Assembly (NCBI RefSeq): GCF_003289945.1 | Contig: NZ_QMBP01000002.1 | Location: 575,941-639,940 of the forward strand | DNA: 64,000 nucleotides | Direction: 5' to 3' | From: Mesorhizobium hawassense | Lineage (GTDB): Bacteria > Pseudomonadota > Alphaproteobacteria > Rhizobiales > Rhizobiaceae | Shown: piece after piece, positions 43,982 through 53,158 of the stretch | How positions within the stretch are numbered: the stretch's first letter is position 1 | How the letters are laid out: every line of letters begins with the position of its first letter | Notes under the pieces: model-generated | The model's input: only the letters and a program-made list of their open reading frames with translations | Database searches by the model: none | Told to the model about the DNA's origin: nothing | Program-made: the position numbers and the translations under genes

Positions 43982-44794
43982 TCAAGGCGATGGCTTTCGC
44001 CGGCCGAGCTGCCATTGCGCGAGCAGGACGAGCAGGACCGACGCGCAGAGCACGATCGTCGCGATGGCGTTGATCTCCGGCGTCACGCCGCGCCGGATCG
44101 AGGCGAAGACATAGATCGGTAATGTCGTCTGGGCGCCGGCGACGAAGAAGGCGATGATGAAATCGTCGAAGGAGAAGGTGAAGGCGAGCAGGAATCCCGC
44201 GATCACCGCCGGCATGATCTGCGGCAGCACGATCGAGCGGAATGTCGTCAGCGGCGTCGCGTAGAGATCGCTCGAGGCCTCGACCAGATTGCGGTCGAGA
44301 CTCGCGAGCCGCGTGCCGACGATCATCGTCACCAGCGCCATGGAAAACAGGCCGTGCGCGGCGATGATCGAGCCGTAGCCGAGCGAAAGCCGTGGCGGCT
44401 GGTCGGTCGGCCACAACTCAGCCAGGAACGGATTGACGACGGCGAAGAGCTGCACCAGCGCGACAAGCGTCGAGATGCCGATGACGACGCCCGGAACGAC
44501 GATCGCCGCACCCAGAAGCGCGTCGAAGAGAGCCCGCGTCCGGGCGCCGACGCGCTGCAGCCCGAGCGCCGCGGCCGTGCCGCAGAACGCCGCAAGAAGC
44601 GCACTGGTGGTGGCGATGAAGAGGCTGTTCTTCAGCGCCTCGACCAGGAAGGGATTGGACAGCGCCTTGCCATACCATTGCACCGAGAAGCCGGTGAACT
44701 CGCTGGCATGATGGCCGGCATTGAAGGAGAACAGCACGACCAGCGCGATCGGCAGATAGAGGAAGGCAAAGACGGCAACGACGAAGGCGCGCAT
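43982..44794 (-). CDS. Polyamine-type ABC transporter permease, PotC-like
   Basis: A 270-residue permease with six membrane segments and the EAA loop VEASSDLYATPLTTFRSIVLPQI. It overlaps the PotB-like gene by one base and is co-transcribed with it. The N-terminus FLYLPIALVVLFSFNAG is the usual PotC/PotI first helix. Confidence 0.9.
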   Translation of the reverse strand: MRAFVVAVFAFLYLPIALVVLFSFNAGHHASEFTGFSVQWYGKALSNPFLVEALKNSLFIATTSALLAAFCGTAAALGLQRVGARTRALFDALLGAAIVVPGVVIGISTLVALVQLFAVVNPFLAELWPTDQPPRLSLGYGSIIAAHGLFSMALVTMIVGTRLASLDRNLVEASSDLYATPLTTFRSIVLPQIMPAVIAGFLLAFTFSFDDFIIAFFVAGAQTTLPIYVFASIRRGVTPEINAIATIVLCASVLLVLLAQWQLGRRKPSP

Positions 44795-45657
44795 CAGATG
44801 AGGTCCACCCGGCGTGCGCCCGACAACCGGGTCGAGATGCGGTTGGCGACGATCAGCACCACGACCGAGACCAGCACCAATGTGATGGCGATGGCCGATC
44901 CGAACGGCCAGTTGCGCGACTGCAGGAAGAGATCGACCAGCGCGTTACCGATGAAGAACACCTTGCCGCCGCCGAGCAGTGTCGGGATCAGATATTCGCC
45001 CAGCAGCAGGATCATCACCAGCGAGAAGCCAGTCATGACGCCGGGCAGCGACAGCCTGAGCGTCACGCCGAGGAAGGTCGACAGCGGCGTCGCGCCGAGA
45101 TCGGCGGAGGCTTCCAGCAGGCGCCGATCGAGCCGTTCCAGGCTGACATAGATCGGCAGGATCATCAGCGGCAGGTAGCCGTAGACGATGCCGAGCAACA
45201 CCGCGCCCGGCGTGTTGATCAGCCTGAGATCCTCGATCCCGACATAGGCGAGCAGCGCCGGGATGCCGCGCCCGCCGAGGATGTACATCCAGGCATAGGT
45301 GCGCATCAGAAGGCTGGTCCAGAACGGGATGACGATCAGCGCGAGCAGGATCAGCCGCCAGCGCTGCGGCGCGCGCAGCGCCAGATAATAGGCGACCGGA
45401 TAGGCGACGAGCAGGCAGGCCAAGGCGCCGACCGGCGCCAGCAGCATCGTGTTCCAGAACGCGGTCGCCCGCGCCGGCAGGTTGGCATATTGCGCGAAGG
45501 TCAGTGCGGCCTGATATCCGCCCTCCGGCGCCCGCTCGCCGACGCTGAAGATGGCGATGGCGACGAAGGGCAGCACCAGGAAGACGACCAGCCACAGCGC
45601 CGCCGGGGCGAGCAGCAGCGCCGTCATGAGGTTTTTGCGAAAGAGACTGCCGCGCAT
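44794..45657 (-). CDS. Polyamine-type ABC transporter permease, PotB-like
   Basis: A 287-residue permease with six membrane segments; LAPAALWLVVFLVLPFVAIAIFS is the first, and the EAA loop reads LEASADLGATPLSTFLGVTLRLS. Start choice is uncertain: the ATG at 45657 lies behind a hairpin at 45677-45698, while a TTG at 45738 overlapping the previous stop would add 27 residues. It precedes the PotC-like gene with a one-base overlap. Confidence 0.86.
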   Translation of the reverse strand: MRGSLFRKNLMTALLLAPAALWLVVFLVLPFVAIAIFSVGERAPEGGYQAALTFAQYANLPARATAFWNTMLLAPVGALACLLVAYPVAYYLALRAPQRWRLILLALIVIPFWTSLLMRTYAWMYILGGRGIPALLAYVGIEDLRLINTPGAVLLGIVYGYLPLMILPIYVSLERLDRRLLEASADLGATPLSTFLGVTLRLSLPGVMTGFSLVMILLLGEYLIPTLLGGGKVFFIGNALVDLFLQSRNWPFGSAIAITLVLVSVVVLIVANRISTRLSGARRVDLI

Positions 45658-45676
45658 CGGGAAAGCCGGTTGGGAG

Positions 45677-45698
45677 CCGGCGGACTTTCGTCCGCCGG
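45677..45698 (-). promoter_or_regulatory. Intercistronic hairpin behind the PotD-like gene
   Basis: CCGGCGGAC (45677-45685) and GTCCGCCGG (45690-45698) form a perfect 9-bp stem closed by a GAAA tetraloop on the transcribed strand. No T run follows, so it probably protects the 3' end of the binding-protein message. Confidence 0.65.
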
Positions 45699-45734
45699 TC
45701 GCATTGTCTTGATCGGGTTTGTCGCCGGTCTCGC

Positions 45735-46898
45735 TCAAGCCGACTTGAAGCGCGCCATCAGCTCGGCGCGGCCCGGATCGGTCAGCGTGGCCGCGGCGCC
45801 GAATTCGAGCGGCTTCAACAGATCGGCGGCCGGATAGAGGATCGGGTTGTCGAGCACTTCCTTCGGCAGCAGCGCATTGACCCGCGCATCGGTCGAGGGC
45901 GCGCCATTGGCCAGATGCTCCTTCACCGCGACCTTCGGGTTCATCAGGTAATTGAGCAATGCATAGCCGGCCGGCTTGTTCGGCGCGTCCTTCGGGATGG
46001 CATAGAAGTCGGTCCATATCTCGCCACCTTCCTTGCCGAGCACATAGGCGATCTCGGGGATGTCGCGATGAAGCTGCGCCCCGTCATTGGTCCAGCACAT
46101 CGTCATCCAGGCATCGCCGGCGCGCATTCCCGGCTGGTAGTCGCTCGACACCGCGAACAGATGCGGCTTGACCTTGAGCAGCAGTTCCTCGGCCTTGGCG
46201 AGCTCGTCCTGCTTCAGCGAGTTGAACGAATAGCCGTAATATTTCAGCGCGTTGCCGATCGTGGTCAGCTGGTAGTCGTGCACCATGGTGCGGCCGTCGC
46301 CTTCCGCCATGGCGGTGTCCCAGAACTCCTTCCAGCTCGACATCGGCTTGGCGAGCTTCTTGGTGTTGACGGCGAAACCGGTGGTGCCCCAGTTCTTCGG
46401 CACGGCGTAAGTCGTCCCGTCGATCGTGCCTTCCGCGGTGAAGCGCGCGTCTTCCGACTTGCCGTCGAAGTTGCCGAGCTTGGCCATGTCGAGCGCTTCG
46501 ATGATACCGAGCTTCTTGTAGGTCGAGATCGTGTAGTTGGTCGGCACGAACAGGCTCCAGCCCGAGCCGCCGGCCTGCAGCTTGGCCAGCATCTCCTCGT
46601 TCGACCCGAAGACGTTGACTTCGACGGCGACGCCCGTATCGGCCTTGAAGTTCTCGAAGGTCTGCGGGTCGTGGTAGTTCGGCCAGGTGGCGATCGACAT
46701 GCGGTCGCCGAGGCTTTCGGCGGCGAAGGCCGGCGTCGGCATGATACCGAGCTCGCGCGCCATGACCGCAGTGGCAACGCCAAGGCCGGTGAGGCCGAGG
46801 AAGTCGCGCCGGCTGATCGAGCCGCGCTTAAGGCGCATCAACTGGTCGACGAATTTATCGGGGCTTATCGGCAGTCCGTCACGATAGGATTTCGGCAT
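45735..46898 (-). CDS. Polyamine ABC transporter substrate-binding protein, PotD/PotF-like
   Basis: A 387-residue periplasmic protein with a twin-arginine signal (SISRRDFLGLTGLG, about residues 28-41) and cleavage near AFAAE. The mature part contains MSIATWPNYHDPQTFENF, typical of the spermidine/putrescine group. GAGGGA precedes the ATG at 46898. Its start overlaps the 3' end of the ATPase gene by 20 bp. It captures polyamines, or possibly another amine, for the PotBC channel. Confidence 0.88.
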   Translation of the reverse strand: MPKSYRDGLPISPDKFVDQLMRLKRGSISRRDFLGLTGLGVATAVMARELGIMPTPAFAAESLGDRMSIATWPNYHDPQTFENFKADTGVAVEVNVFGSNEEMLAKLQAGGSGWSLFVPTNYTISTYKKLGIIEALDMAKLGNFDGKSEDARFTAEGTIDGTTYAVPKNWGTTGFAVNTKKLAKPMSSWKEFWDTAMAEGDGRTMVHDYQLTTIGNALKYYGYSFNSLKQDELAKAEELLLKVKPHLFAVSSDYQPGMRAGDAWMTMCWTNDGAQLHRDIPEIAYVLGKEGGEIWTDFYAIPKDAPNKPAGYALLNYLMNPKVAVKEHLANGAPSTDARVNALLPKEVLDNPILYPAADLLKPLEFGAAATLTDPGRAELMARFKSA

Positions 46899-48015
46899 TT
46901 TGGTCTTCCCTCTGGTTGGTCCCGTTGTTTTTGGCGTGTGGAAACGCCAGCGGCGCTCCGGCGGCAAAGCCGATGGCGACGGGTTCGCCCGGCTTGAAGA
47001 GATTGCCCTGGCCGATCACGTGATCGGCCTTGGCGAGCAGCGATCCGATGCCCGGGACCTCGATCGCGTATTCCGCGGTCGATCCCAGGAAAATCCGGTT
47101 GCGGACGATGCCTTTCAAAGCACCGTTTCCGGATGCCGACAGGCTGAGCGATTCTGGCCGCAGGCTGACGGACACCGCCTCGCCCCGGTCGAGCGGCACT
47201 CGCTTGCGCGCCGAAATTACCGTGCCGTCGGCAAGCGCGACGTCGACGAGATCGCCCGAAAGGCCGGCCACCTTGCCGCTCAGAAGATTAGTCTTGCCGA
47301 CGAAATCGGCCACGAACAGATCGGCCGGCTCGTCATAGATCTCACTTGGCTGTCCGAGCTGGACGACGCGACCGCCATTCATGACGCAGACGAAGTCGCT
47401 CATCGACAGCGCCTCCTCCTGGTCATGGGTGACCAGCACGAAGGTGATGCCGATCTCGCGCTGCAGGTTCTGCAGCTCGATCTGCATATCGGTGCGCAGC
47501 TTCTTGTCGAGCGCCGCCAGCGGCTCGTCGAGCAACAGCACCGCCGGCTTGTTGACCAGTGCCCGGGCGAGCGCCACGCGTTGCTGCTGGCCGCCGGAAA
47601 GCTCGTGGATCTTGCGGCGGCCATAGCCGGCGAGTTGCACCATGGCGAGCGCCTCGCCTGCCCTCGAGGAGATGTCGCGCGACGACAGTCGCGGCCTTGC
47701 CTGGCGCAGCCCGTAGGAGATGTTGTCCTCGACATCGAGATGCGGGAACAGCGCATATTGCTGGAACACCATGTTGACCGGCCGCCGGTAGGGCGGCGTT
47801 CCCGCCATGTCGCGGCCGCGGATCAGCACCTGGCCCTCGCTCGGCTGCTCGAAGCCGCCGATCATGCGCAGGCACGTCGTCTTGCCGCAGCCGGAGGGGC
47901 CGAGCAGCGCGACGAAAGCCGAAGGCGGGATGGCGAGGTCGATGCCGCTCACCGCGGTGACCGCGCCATAGCGCTTGGTGACCGCGCGAAATTCGATATC
48001 GGGCACAGCAGTCAA
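46879..48015 (-). CDS. Polyamine-type ABC transporter ATP-binding protein, PotA-like
   Basis: A 378-residue ATPase with Walker A GPSGCGKTT, Q-loop MVFQQYALFPHL, signature LSGGQQQR, Walker B VLLLDEP and switch LVTHDQ, followed by a TOBE domain. The start is probably the TTG at 48015, which has GGAG eight bases upstream; a TTG at 48045 and a GTG at 48006 are alternatives. It is the first gene of the importer operon and is divergent from a LuxR-type regulator. Confidence 0.87.
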   Translation of the reverse strand: MTAVPDIEFRAVTKRYGAVTAVSGIDLAIPPSAFVALLGPSGCGKTTCLRMIGGFEQPSEGQVLIRGRDMAGTPPYRRPVNMVFQQYALFPHLDVEDNISYGLRQARPRLSSRDISSRAGEALAMVQLAGYGRRKIHELSGGQQQRVALARALVNKPAVLLLDEPLAALDKKLRTDMQIELQNLQREIGITFVLVTHDQEEALSMSDFVCVMNGGRVVQLGQPSEIYDEPADLFVADFVGKTNLLSGKVAGLSGDLVDVALADGTVISARKRVPLDRGEAVSVSLRPESLSLSASGNGALKGIVRNRIFLGSTAEYAIEVPGIGSLLAKADHVIGQGNLFKPGEPVAIGFAAGAPLAFPHAKNNGTNQREDQNAEILS

Positions 48016-48079
48016 GCCACGGGCTCCAGCGACAGCGTGAGGCAATATCGCGACGCTAGCAGAGCCAATGCCGGCTAGT

Positions 48080-48101
48080 ATATACCTCGCAGGTGGTATA
48101 T
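48080..48101. promoter_or_regulatory. Palindrome between the polyamine operon and the LuxR gene
   Basis: ATATACC (48080-48086) and GGTATAT (48095-48101) flank an inner ACCT-CGC-AGGT, giving a nested palindrome of 22 bp in the divergent promoter region. It is a candidate operator for the adjacent LuxR-type protein. Confidence 0.6.
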
Positions 48102-48133
48102 TTAGCCGATTTTATCGTTTAGAGGGGTATGGA

Positions 48134-48946
48134 TTGGCCGCCTCCCGCAGTGACGACTACAACGCCCTAGCGGCCGTGATCGCCGCGTCGCGCGAGACAG
48201 CGGGCGACCATTTCGGCAAGGCGATCGTCGGCTGGCTGCGCGGGCATGTCCGTTTCGACCATTGCGTGATCTTCGGTTATCGCGGTGCCGCGCGGCCGCC
48301 GCTGCTGTTCGAGACCTTCTCGCCGGCGGAGAGCCACATCTTCGTCGCGCTCTATCAGGATGGGCCCTATCTGCTCGACCCGTTCCACCACGCCGCGGTC
48401 GAGCGCAAGGAAGGTTTCTGGCGCATGCGCGAGCTCGCGCCCGACCGCTTCTATGCCAGCGAATACTATCGCTCCTACTACAGCCAGACCCGGCTCGCCG
48501 AGGAGGTCGGCTTCTTCGTGCCGCTGGCAGGCAAAGACGCGATGGTGCTGTCGCTGATGCGGCTGCGCGCCAGCGGGCCGTTCGGCACCGCCGACGCCCG
48601 GTTGCTGCGCGACATGGCACCGGCGGTGATCGGCTTCTGCAAGCAGCGCTGGCCGTCTCTGCCTGCCGACGAAGCCGCCATCCCGCCATCGGACGAAACC
48701 GTCACGATGCCCCACGAGCTCGACCGCGCTCACATCTGGAAGAGCCTGTCGCTGACCTCGCGCGAAAAACAGGTGGTAGACCTCGTGCTTCAGGGCCACT
48801 CCACGGAATCGATCGCCAGGGCGCTCAGGATCGTGCCGGGAACCGTCAAGGTCCACCGCCGCAACATCTACCGCAAGCTCAAGATCAAATCGCAGGCCGG
48901 TCTCTTTGCACGCTTCGTCGAGATCATCGACGCGCGGATTGGCTGA
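48134..48946 (+). CDS. LuxR family transcriptional regulator, likely of polyamine genes
   Basis: A 270-residue regulator with a C-terminal LuxR domain (LTSREKQVVDLVLQGHSTESIARALRIVPGTVKVHRRNIYRKL, residues about 200-243, shown here in part) and an N-terminal GAF-like sensor. The start is probably the TTG at 48134: AGAGGGG lies six bases upstream, whereas the ATG at 48068 would put the palindrome at 48080-48101 inside the coding region. It is divergent from the potA-like gene and probably controls it. Confidence 0.82.
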   Translation: MAASRSDDYNALAAVIAASRETAGDHFGKAIVGWLRGHVRFDHCVIFGYRGAARPPLLFETFSPAESHIFVALYQDGPYLLDPFHHAAVERKEGFWRMRELAPDRFYASEYYRSYYSQTRLAEEVGFFVPLAGKDAMVLSLMRLRASGPFGTADARLLRDMAPAVIGFCKQRWPSLPADEAAIPPSDETVTMPHELDRAHIWKSLSLTSREKQVVDLVLQGHSTESIARALRIVPGTVKVHRRNIYRKLKIKSQAGLFARFVEIIDARIG

Positions 48947-49625
48947 ACTCGGGATGCACCGGATCGACAGCCGCAAACACCGCGCTCGCCTCGCTGACGA
49001 TGGAGACGTGGTCCCTGGCGGCCTTGCCCGCAGCCATGCCGTCGCCGCGCATGATTGCGGTGACGATCACGTCATGCTCCTGCCAGGATTTGGCCAACCG
49101 GCCCGGCAGCATGAACTGCGCGCGCCGGAACGGCGCTAGCCGGCTGCGCGTCATCACGGTCAGATCATAGACATGCGTGTTGTGGGCGCCGCGATAGAGC
49201 CGGGTGTGGAACTCGGTGTTGAAATACTCATAGTCCTCCTCGGCGCCTATCTGCACCAGCCGCGCCGAGGCCAGATGCTCGATCTCCAGCGAGCGGCGCT
49301 CGCCGCCGGTCATGCGCGCGGCCGAGAAGCGCGCGCAGATCGCCTCCAGCTCGGCCATGCTTTCGAACATCGAGGCGAGATGTTCCTGCGTGATCACGGC
49401 AACGATGGCGCCGCGGTTGGGCCGCCTTTCGACCAGCCCCATGGCGCTCAAATGACCGAGCGCCTCCCGGACCGGCGTGCGCGAAACGTCGAAGCGGGCG
49501 GCGAGCGAGCCCTCGTCGAGCCTTTCGCCGGGGCGCAGATAGCCGGTGACGATGCGGTCGGCGATCGCCCTCACCATCTGATCCACGGTCGTGCCCGACC
49601 TGACCAAGCTGCGCTTTCCAGGCAC
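48924..49625 (-). CDS. GntR family regulator (FCD subfamily), likely of the biuret operon
   Basis: A 233-residue regulator with a winged helix (RLDEGSLAARFDVSRTPVREALGHL, about residues 35-60) and an FCD domain with metal-site residues (EFHTRLYRGAHN, EHDVIVTAI). The GTG at 49625, preceded by GGAGG, is the likely start. It overlaps the end of the LuxR gene on the other strand by 23 bp. It is divergent from the biuret/triuret operon, with two TGCATGCA-based palindromes in the gap. Confidence 0.87.
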   Translation of the reverse strand: MPGKRSLVRSGTTVDQMVRAIADRIVTGYLRPGERLDEGSLAARFDVSRTPVREALGHLSAMGLVERRPNRGAIVAVITQEHLASMFESMAELEAICARFSAARMTGGERRSLEIEHLASARLVQIGAEEDYEYFNTEFHTRLYRGAHNTHVYDLTVMTRSRLAPFRRAQFMLPGRLAKSWQEHDVIVTAIMRGDGMAAGKAARDHVSIVSEASAVFAAVDPVHPEFSQSARR

Positions 49626-49755
49626 GTCTCCTCCGTCCGGTTTATTGCAGGCAGGCCCGCGAGGCGGACGGCTCACGGGCTGGTTTCGACTCGGACTGCA
49701 CCCCTGTATGCCTATGTTTTAAACTCGATGTCAAACTGATCACTTTTAGAGCATA

Positions 49756-49769
49756 AAGTGCATGCACTT
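49756..49769. promoter_or_regulatory. Perfect palindrome AAGTGCATGCACTT
   Basis: A 14-bp perfect palindrome between the GntR gene and the biuret operon. A partial copy lies 91 bp downstream at 49847-49860. It is a candidate binding site for the adjacent GntR protein. The 49626-49912 gap is otherwise AT-rich and promoter-like. Confidence 0.65.
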
Positions 49770-49846
49770 GCCTCGCCTTTATGCAGAGCTTCCAAAGCCT
49801 GTCATTGATTTTATTACAAAAAATAGACTTTTAAACCTGGCACAGC

Positions 49847-49860
49847 GATTGCATGCACTT
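49847..49860. promoter_or_regulatory. Second TGCATGCA operator, GATTGCATGCACTT
   Basis: It shares TGCATGCACTT with the site at 49756-49769 but has a degenerate left arm. It lies 53 bp before the ATG of the binding-protein gene, close to where RNA polymerase should bind, so it could be the repressing site. Confidence 0.6.
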
Positions 49861-49912
49861 TCTTGGAGAACATCAAAACCCCGAGCGGGTCCAAGAAAGG
49901 GGAGCATTCGAT

Positions 49913-51040
49913 ATGACCGACAGATTCATGCTTAGCCGCCGCGATCTGCTCAAGACCTCCGCCGCCGGAGCGGCGCTCGGCCTGGCCTCGGCAGCCTTTC
50001 CGATCCGCGGGGCACGCGCCGCGGCGACCACCGTCGGCTTCATCTATGTCGGTCCGAAAGACGACTACGGCTACAACCAGGCGCATGCCGAGGGCGCCGC
50101 GACCCTGAAGTCCATCGAAGGCATTTCCATCGTCGAGGAAGAAAACGTTCCCGAGACGGTCGACGTGCAAAAGACGATGGAATCGATGATCAATCTCGAC
50201 GGCGCCTCACTGATCTTCCCGACCTCCTTCGGTTACTTCGATCCGCATATGCTCGCCATGTGCGCGAAATTCCCCGACGTGCAGTTCCGTCATTGCGGCG
50301 GCATGTGGAACAAGGACAAGCACCCGATGAACGCCGGCTCCTATTTCGGCTATATCGGCATGGGCCAGTATCTGAACGGCGTCGTCGCCGGTCACGCCAC
50401 CAAGTCGAAGAAGCTCGGCTTCGTCGCCGCCAAGCCGATCCCGCAGGTCCTGCTCAACATCAATTCCTTCCTGCTCGGAGCGCGGTCGGTCGATCCGGCG
50501 ATCACTTGCCAGGTTATCTTCACCGGCGAATGGTCGCTGGCGGTCAAGGAAGCGGAAGCCACCAACGCGCTGGTCGACCAGGGCGCCGACGTCATCACCT
50601 GCCATGTCGACAGCCCGAAAGTGGTGGTCGAGACGGCCGCCGGCCGCGGCGCCTTCGTCTGCGGCTATCACGCCAATCAGAGCCCGCTGGCGCCGGAGAA
50701 ATACCTGACTGGCGCGGAGTGGAACTGGGCCAAGGTCTACAAGATGTTCGTCGACGACCTCGTCGCCGGCAAGCCATTGCCCAACTTCACGCGCGGCGGC
50801 CTGGCCGACGGCTTCGTCAAGATGAGCCCGCTTGGTCCCGCCGTCGGCGAAGCGGCCCGCAAGCAGTTCGACGGCACCCTGGCCGAAATGATGAAGGGCG
50901 GCTTCTCCGTCATCAAGGGACCGTTGAAGAGCAACAAGGGCGCCGTCGTTGCTACCGCGGGCCAGGCATTCGCCGAGACCGCCATTGAGCTCGAAAGCAT
51001 GGACTATCTCGTCGAGGGCGTCGTCGGCTCGACGGCCTGA
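49913..51040 (+). CDS. BMP family ABC transporter substrate-binding protein
   Basis: A 375-residue periplasmic protein of the basic membrane protein family, whose known members bind nucleosides. A twin-arginine signal (SRRDLLKTSAAG) precedes cleavage near ARAAA; no lipobox is seen, unlike Gram-positive BMP lipoproteins. VGFIYVGPKDDYGYNQAH is the family's N-terminal ligand-site segment. It begins an eight-gene operon that includes biuret and allophanate hydrolases, so its ligand is probably a urea-like compound such as biuret or triuret. Confidence 0.88.
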   Translation: MTDRFMLSRRDLLKTSAAGAALGLASAAFPIRGARAAATTVGFIYVGPKDDYGYNQAHAEGAATLKSIEGISIVEEENVPETVDVQKTMESMINLDGASLIFPTSFGYFDPHMLAMCAKFPDVQFRHCGGMWNKDKHPMNAGSYFGYIGMGQYLNGVVAGHATKSKKLGFVAAKPIPQVLLNINSFLLGARSVDPAITCQVIFTGEWSLAVKEAEATNALVDQGADVITCHVDSPKVVVETAAGRGAFVCGYHANQSPLAPEKYLTGAEWNWAKVYKMFVDDLVAGKPLPNFTRGGLADGFVKMSPLGPAVGEAARKQFDGTLAEMMKGGFSVIKGPLKSNKGAVVATAGQAFAETAIELESMDYLVEGVVGSTA

Positions 51041-51067
51041 ACAGGCCGAGCCGAGGGAGACCGGGCG

Positions 51068-52192
51068 ATGACGGATACGGTGAGCAGCGCGGACGTGCGG
51101 ACCATCCTCGATGCCCGAGGATATCGGCCGGCGCTCGAATGGATCGCCAGGCGGGCGGAGACCTTCGTCATTCCGCTCGCGGCGCTCATCGTCGGCATGG
51201 TGCTGTTCAGCCTGTTCATCCTGGCTGTCGGTAAGTCTCCGGTCCAGCTCTACGAGACGATGTGGCGGGGCGGCTTCGGCTCCTGGTTCTCCATCCAGAA
51301 CTCGCTGTCGCGCGCAGCACCGCTCTTGCTTGCGGCGCTCTGCGTGGCCCTGCCCGCGCGGCTTGGCCTCGTCGTCATCGGCGGCGAAGGCGCAATCGTG
51401 CTCGGCGGCGTCGCGGCGGCCGCCATCGGCGTGGCGCTGAACGGCGCGCCGTCTGTTCTCGTCATATTCCTCATGGGCGTGGGGGGCGTGGCCGCCGGCG
51501 GCATCTGGATCGGTGCCGTCGGCGCGCTCCGCCACTACCGCGCCGTCAACGAGACCATCTCCAGCCTGCTGATGGCCTATATCGCCATCGCCCTGATGAA
51601 CCACCTCGTCGAAGGGCCGTTGCGCGATCCGGCCTCGCTCAACAAGCCCTCGACCCAGCCGCTGGCCGACATCTACCGCATCGGCAACATCCCCGGCATG
51701 GAAGTGCATTGGGGGCTCGTCGTCGGCATCCTCGCCTGTCTGCTCTCCTGGTTGCTGATCGAGAAGACCCGCTGGGGCTTCGCCGCCCGCATCGCCGGCG
51801 GCAATGTCAGGGCGGCGCAGGTGCAGGGGCTTGCGGTAGGCCCGCTGATCGTCGGCTTCACCGCGCTTGCCGGCGGCTTCGCCGGCCTTGCCGGTATGCT
51901 GGAGGTGGCGGCCGTGCAAGGCAGCGCCAACGGCTCGCTTGCTGCCGGCTACGGCTACACCGGCATCCTCGTCGCCTTCCTCGCCCGCCACAATCCGCTT
52001 GCCATCATCCCGGTCGCCATCCTTCTCGGCGGCATCGACGCCTCCGGCGGCCTGATCCAGCGCCGCATGGACCTGCCCGATGCGACCGTCCTGGTGCTGC
52101 AGGGCATGCTCTTCATCGTCATCCTGTTCAGCGAGACGTTCTACGGCCGCTTCAAGCTCTTCAACCCGGACCTCTGGCAGAGGAGCACCTGA
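51068..52192 (+). CDS. ABC transporter permease, BMP/nucleoside type (first)
   Basis: A 374-residue permease of the branched BPD_transp_2 fold with about nine to ten hydrophobic segments. RLGLVVIGGEGAIVLGGVAAAA and the VNETISSLLMAYIAIALMN segment are typical of YufP-like proteins. It ends with TGATG overlapping the next permease start by one base. Confidence 0.87.
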   Translation: MTDTVSSADVRTILDARGYRPALEWIARRAETFVIPLAALIVGMVLFSLFILAVGKSPVQLYETMWRGGFGSWFSIQNSLSRAAPLLLAALCVALPARLGLVVIGGEGAIVLGGVAAAAIGVALNGAPSVLVIFLMGVGGVAAGGIWIGAVGALRHYRAVNETISSLLMAYIAIALMNHLVEGPLRDPASLNKPSTQPLADIYRIGNIPGMEVHWGLVVGILACLLSWLLIEKTRWGFAARIAGGNVRAAQVQGLAVGPLIVGFTALAGGFAGLAGMLEVAAVQGSANGSLAAGYGYTGILVAFLARHNPLAIIPVAILLGGIDASGGLIQRRMDLPDATVLVLQGMLFIVILFSETFYGRFKLFNPDLWQRST

Positions 52193-53118
52193 TGGAAACG
52201 ACCGACATTGGCCTGTGGGGCGTGCCGCTCGCCATGCTGGGCGGCGCCATCCGCGTGTCCACGCCCTTCATCTTCGTGTCGCTCGGCGAAGCCATCACCG
52301 AGCGCTCCGGCCGCATCAATCTCGGCCTCGAGGGCACGCTGGTTTTCGGCGCCATGAGCGCCTACGCGGTGGCGGTGATGACCGGCTCGCCATGGCTCGG
52401 CCTGGCGGCCGCGGGGGTCGCCGGCCTCTGCTTCGGTCTCTTCCACGGCTGGATCTGCAAATTCCCGAAGGTCAACGACATCGCCATCGGCATCGCCCTG
52501 ATGCTGTTCGGCACCGGCCTCGCCTTCTTCTTCGGCAAGCCCTTCATCCAGCCCTCGGCGCCCGACCTGCCGGCAATCCCCTTCGGCACCTGGTCCGACA
52601 TTCCGCAGGTGCAGGCGGCGCTCAACGTCAACGTGCTGTTCCTGATCGGCGCCGCGCTTGCCGTCTTCCTCTGGTGGGCGTTCCGCAACACCCGTATCGG
52701 CTTGATCGTGCGCGTGGTCGGCGACAGCGCCGATGCCGCGCGCGCCATGGGTCTCAATCCCAATACCGTTCGCCTTCTCGCCACCGGCGTCGGCGGCGCG
52801 CTGGCCGGCATCGGCGGCGCCTACCTGTCGCTATACTATCCCGGCAGCTGGACTGAGCGCATCTCGTCCGGCCAAGGGCTGATGGCGGTGGCGCTGGTCA
52901 TCTTCGCGCGCTGGAACCCGCTCGGCTGCTTTGCCGCCGCGCTGCTGTTCGGCGGCGCCGGCGCCCTCGGCCCGGCGCTGCAGTCGGTGGGCGTCACGCA
53001 AGGCTACTACCTCTTCTACGCCGCGCCTTACATCCTCACCCTCATCATCATGATCGCCACCTCATCGCCCAGCAGGGCCCTCGCCGGCGCGCCCGGCGAA
53101 CTGTCGATCACCAGATGA
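52192..53118 (+). CDS. ABC transporter permease, BMP/nucleoside type (second)
   Basis: A 308-residue permease of the YufQ-like type. [22 protein letters not shown] near residues 37-58 is the family signature, and [16 protein letters not shown] is the conserved cytoplasmic loop that contacts the ATPase. With the preceding subunit it forms the inner-membrane channel. Confidence 0.87.
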   Translation: METTDIGLWGVPLAMLGGAIRVSTPFIFVSLGEAITERSGRINLGLEGTLVFGAMSAYAVAVMTGSPWLGLAAAGVAGLCFGLFHGWICKFPKVNDIAIGIALMLFGTGLAFFFGKPFIQPSAPDLPAIPFGTWSDIPQVQAALNVNVLFLIGAALAVFLWWAFRNTRIGLIVRVVGDSADAARAMGLNPNTVRLLATGVGGALAGIGGAYLSLYYPGSWTERISSGQGLMAVALVIFARWNPLGCFAAALLFGGAGALGPALQSVGVTQGYYLFYAAPYILTLIIMIATSSPSRALAGAPGELSITR

Positions 53119-53158
53119 CTGTCCTTCCGCGAACCGCTCCCGAGACCGGAGTTTTGCC

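Noticed and set aside
43209..44414. 401-residue version of the SDR starting at 44414
   Set aside because: The first 148 residues are an arginine-rich shadow of the PotC-like gene; the SDR begins at 43970.
51262..53118. 618-residue forward reading frame across two permease genes
   Set aside because: Its first 930 bases are an out-of-frame, arginine- and histidine-rich shadow of the first BMP permease gene; only the part from 52192 is a real gene.
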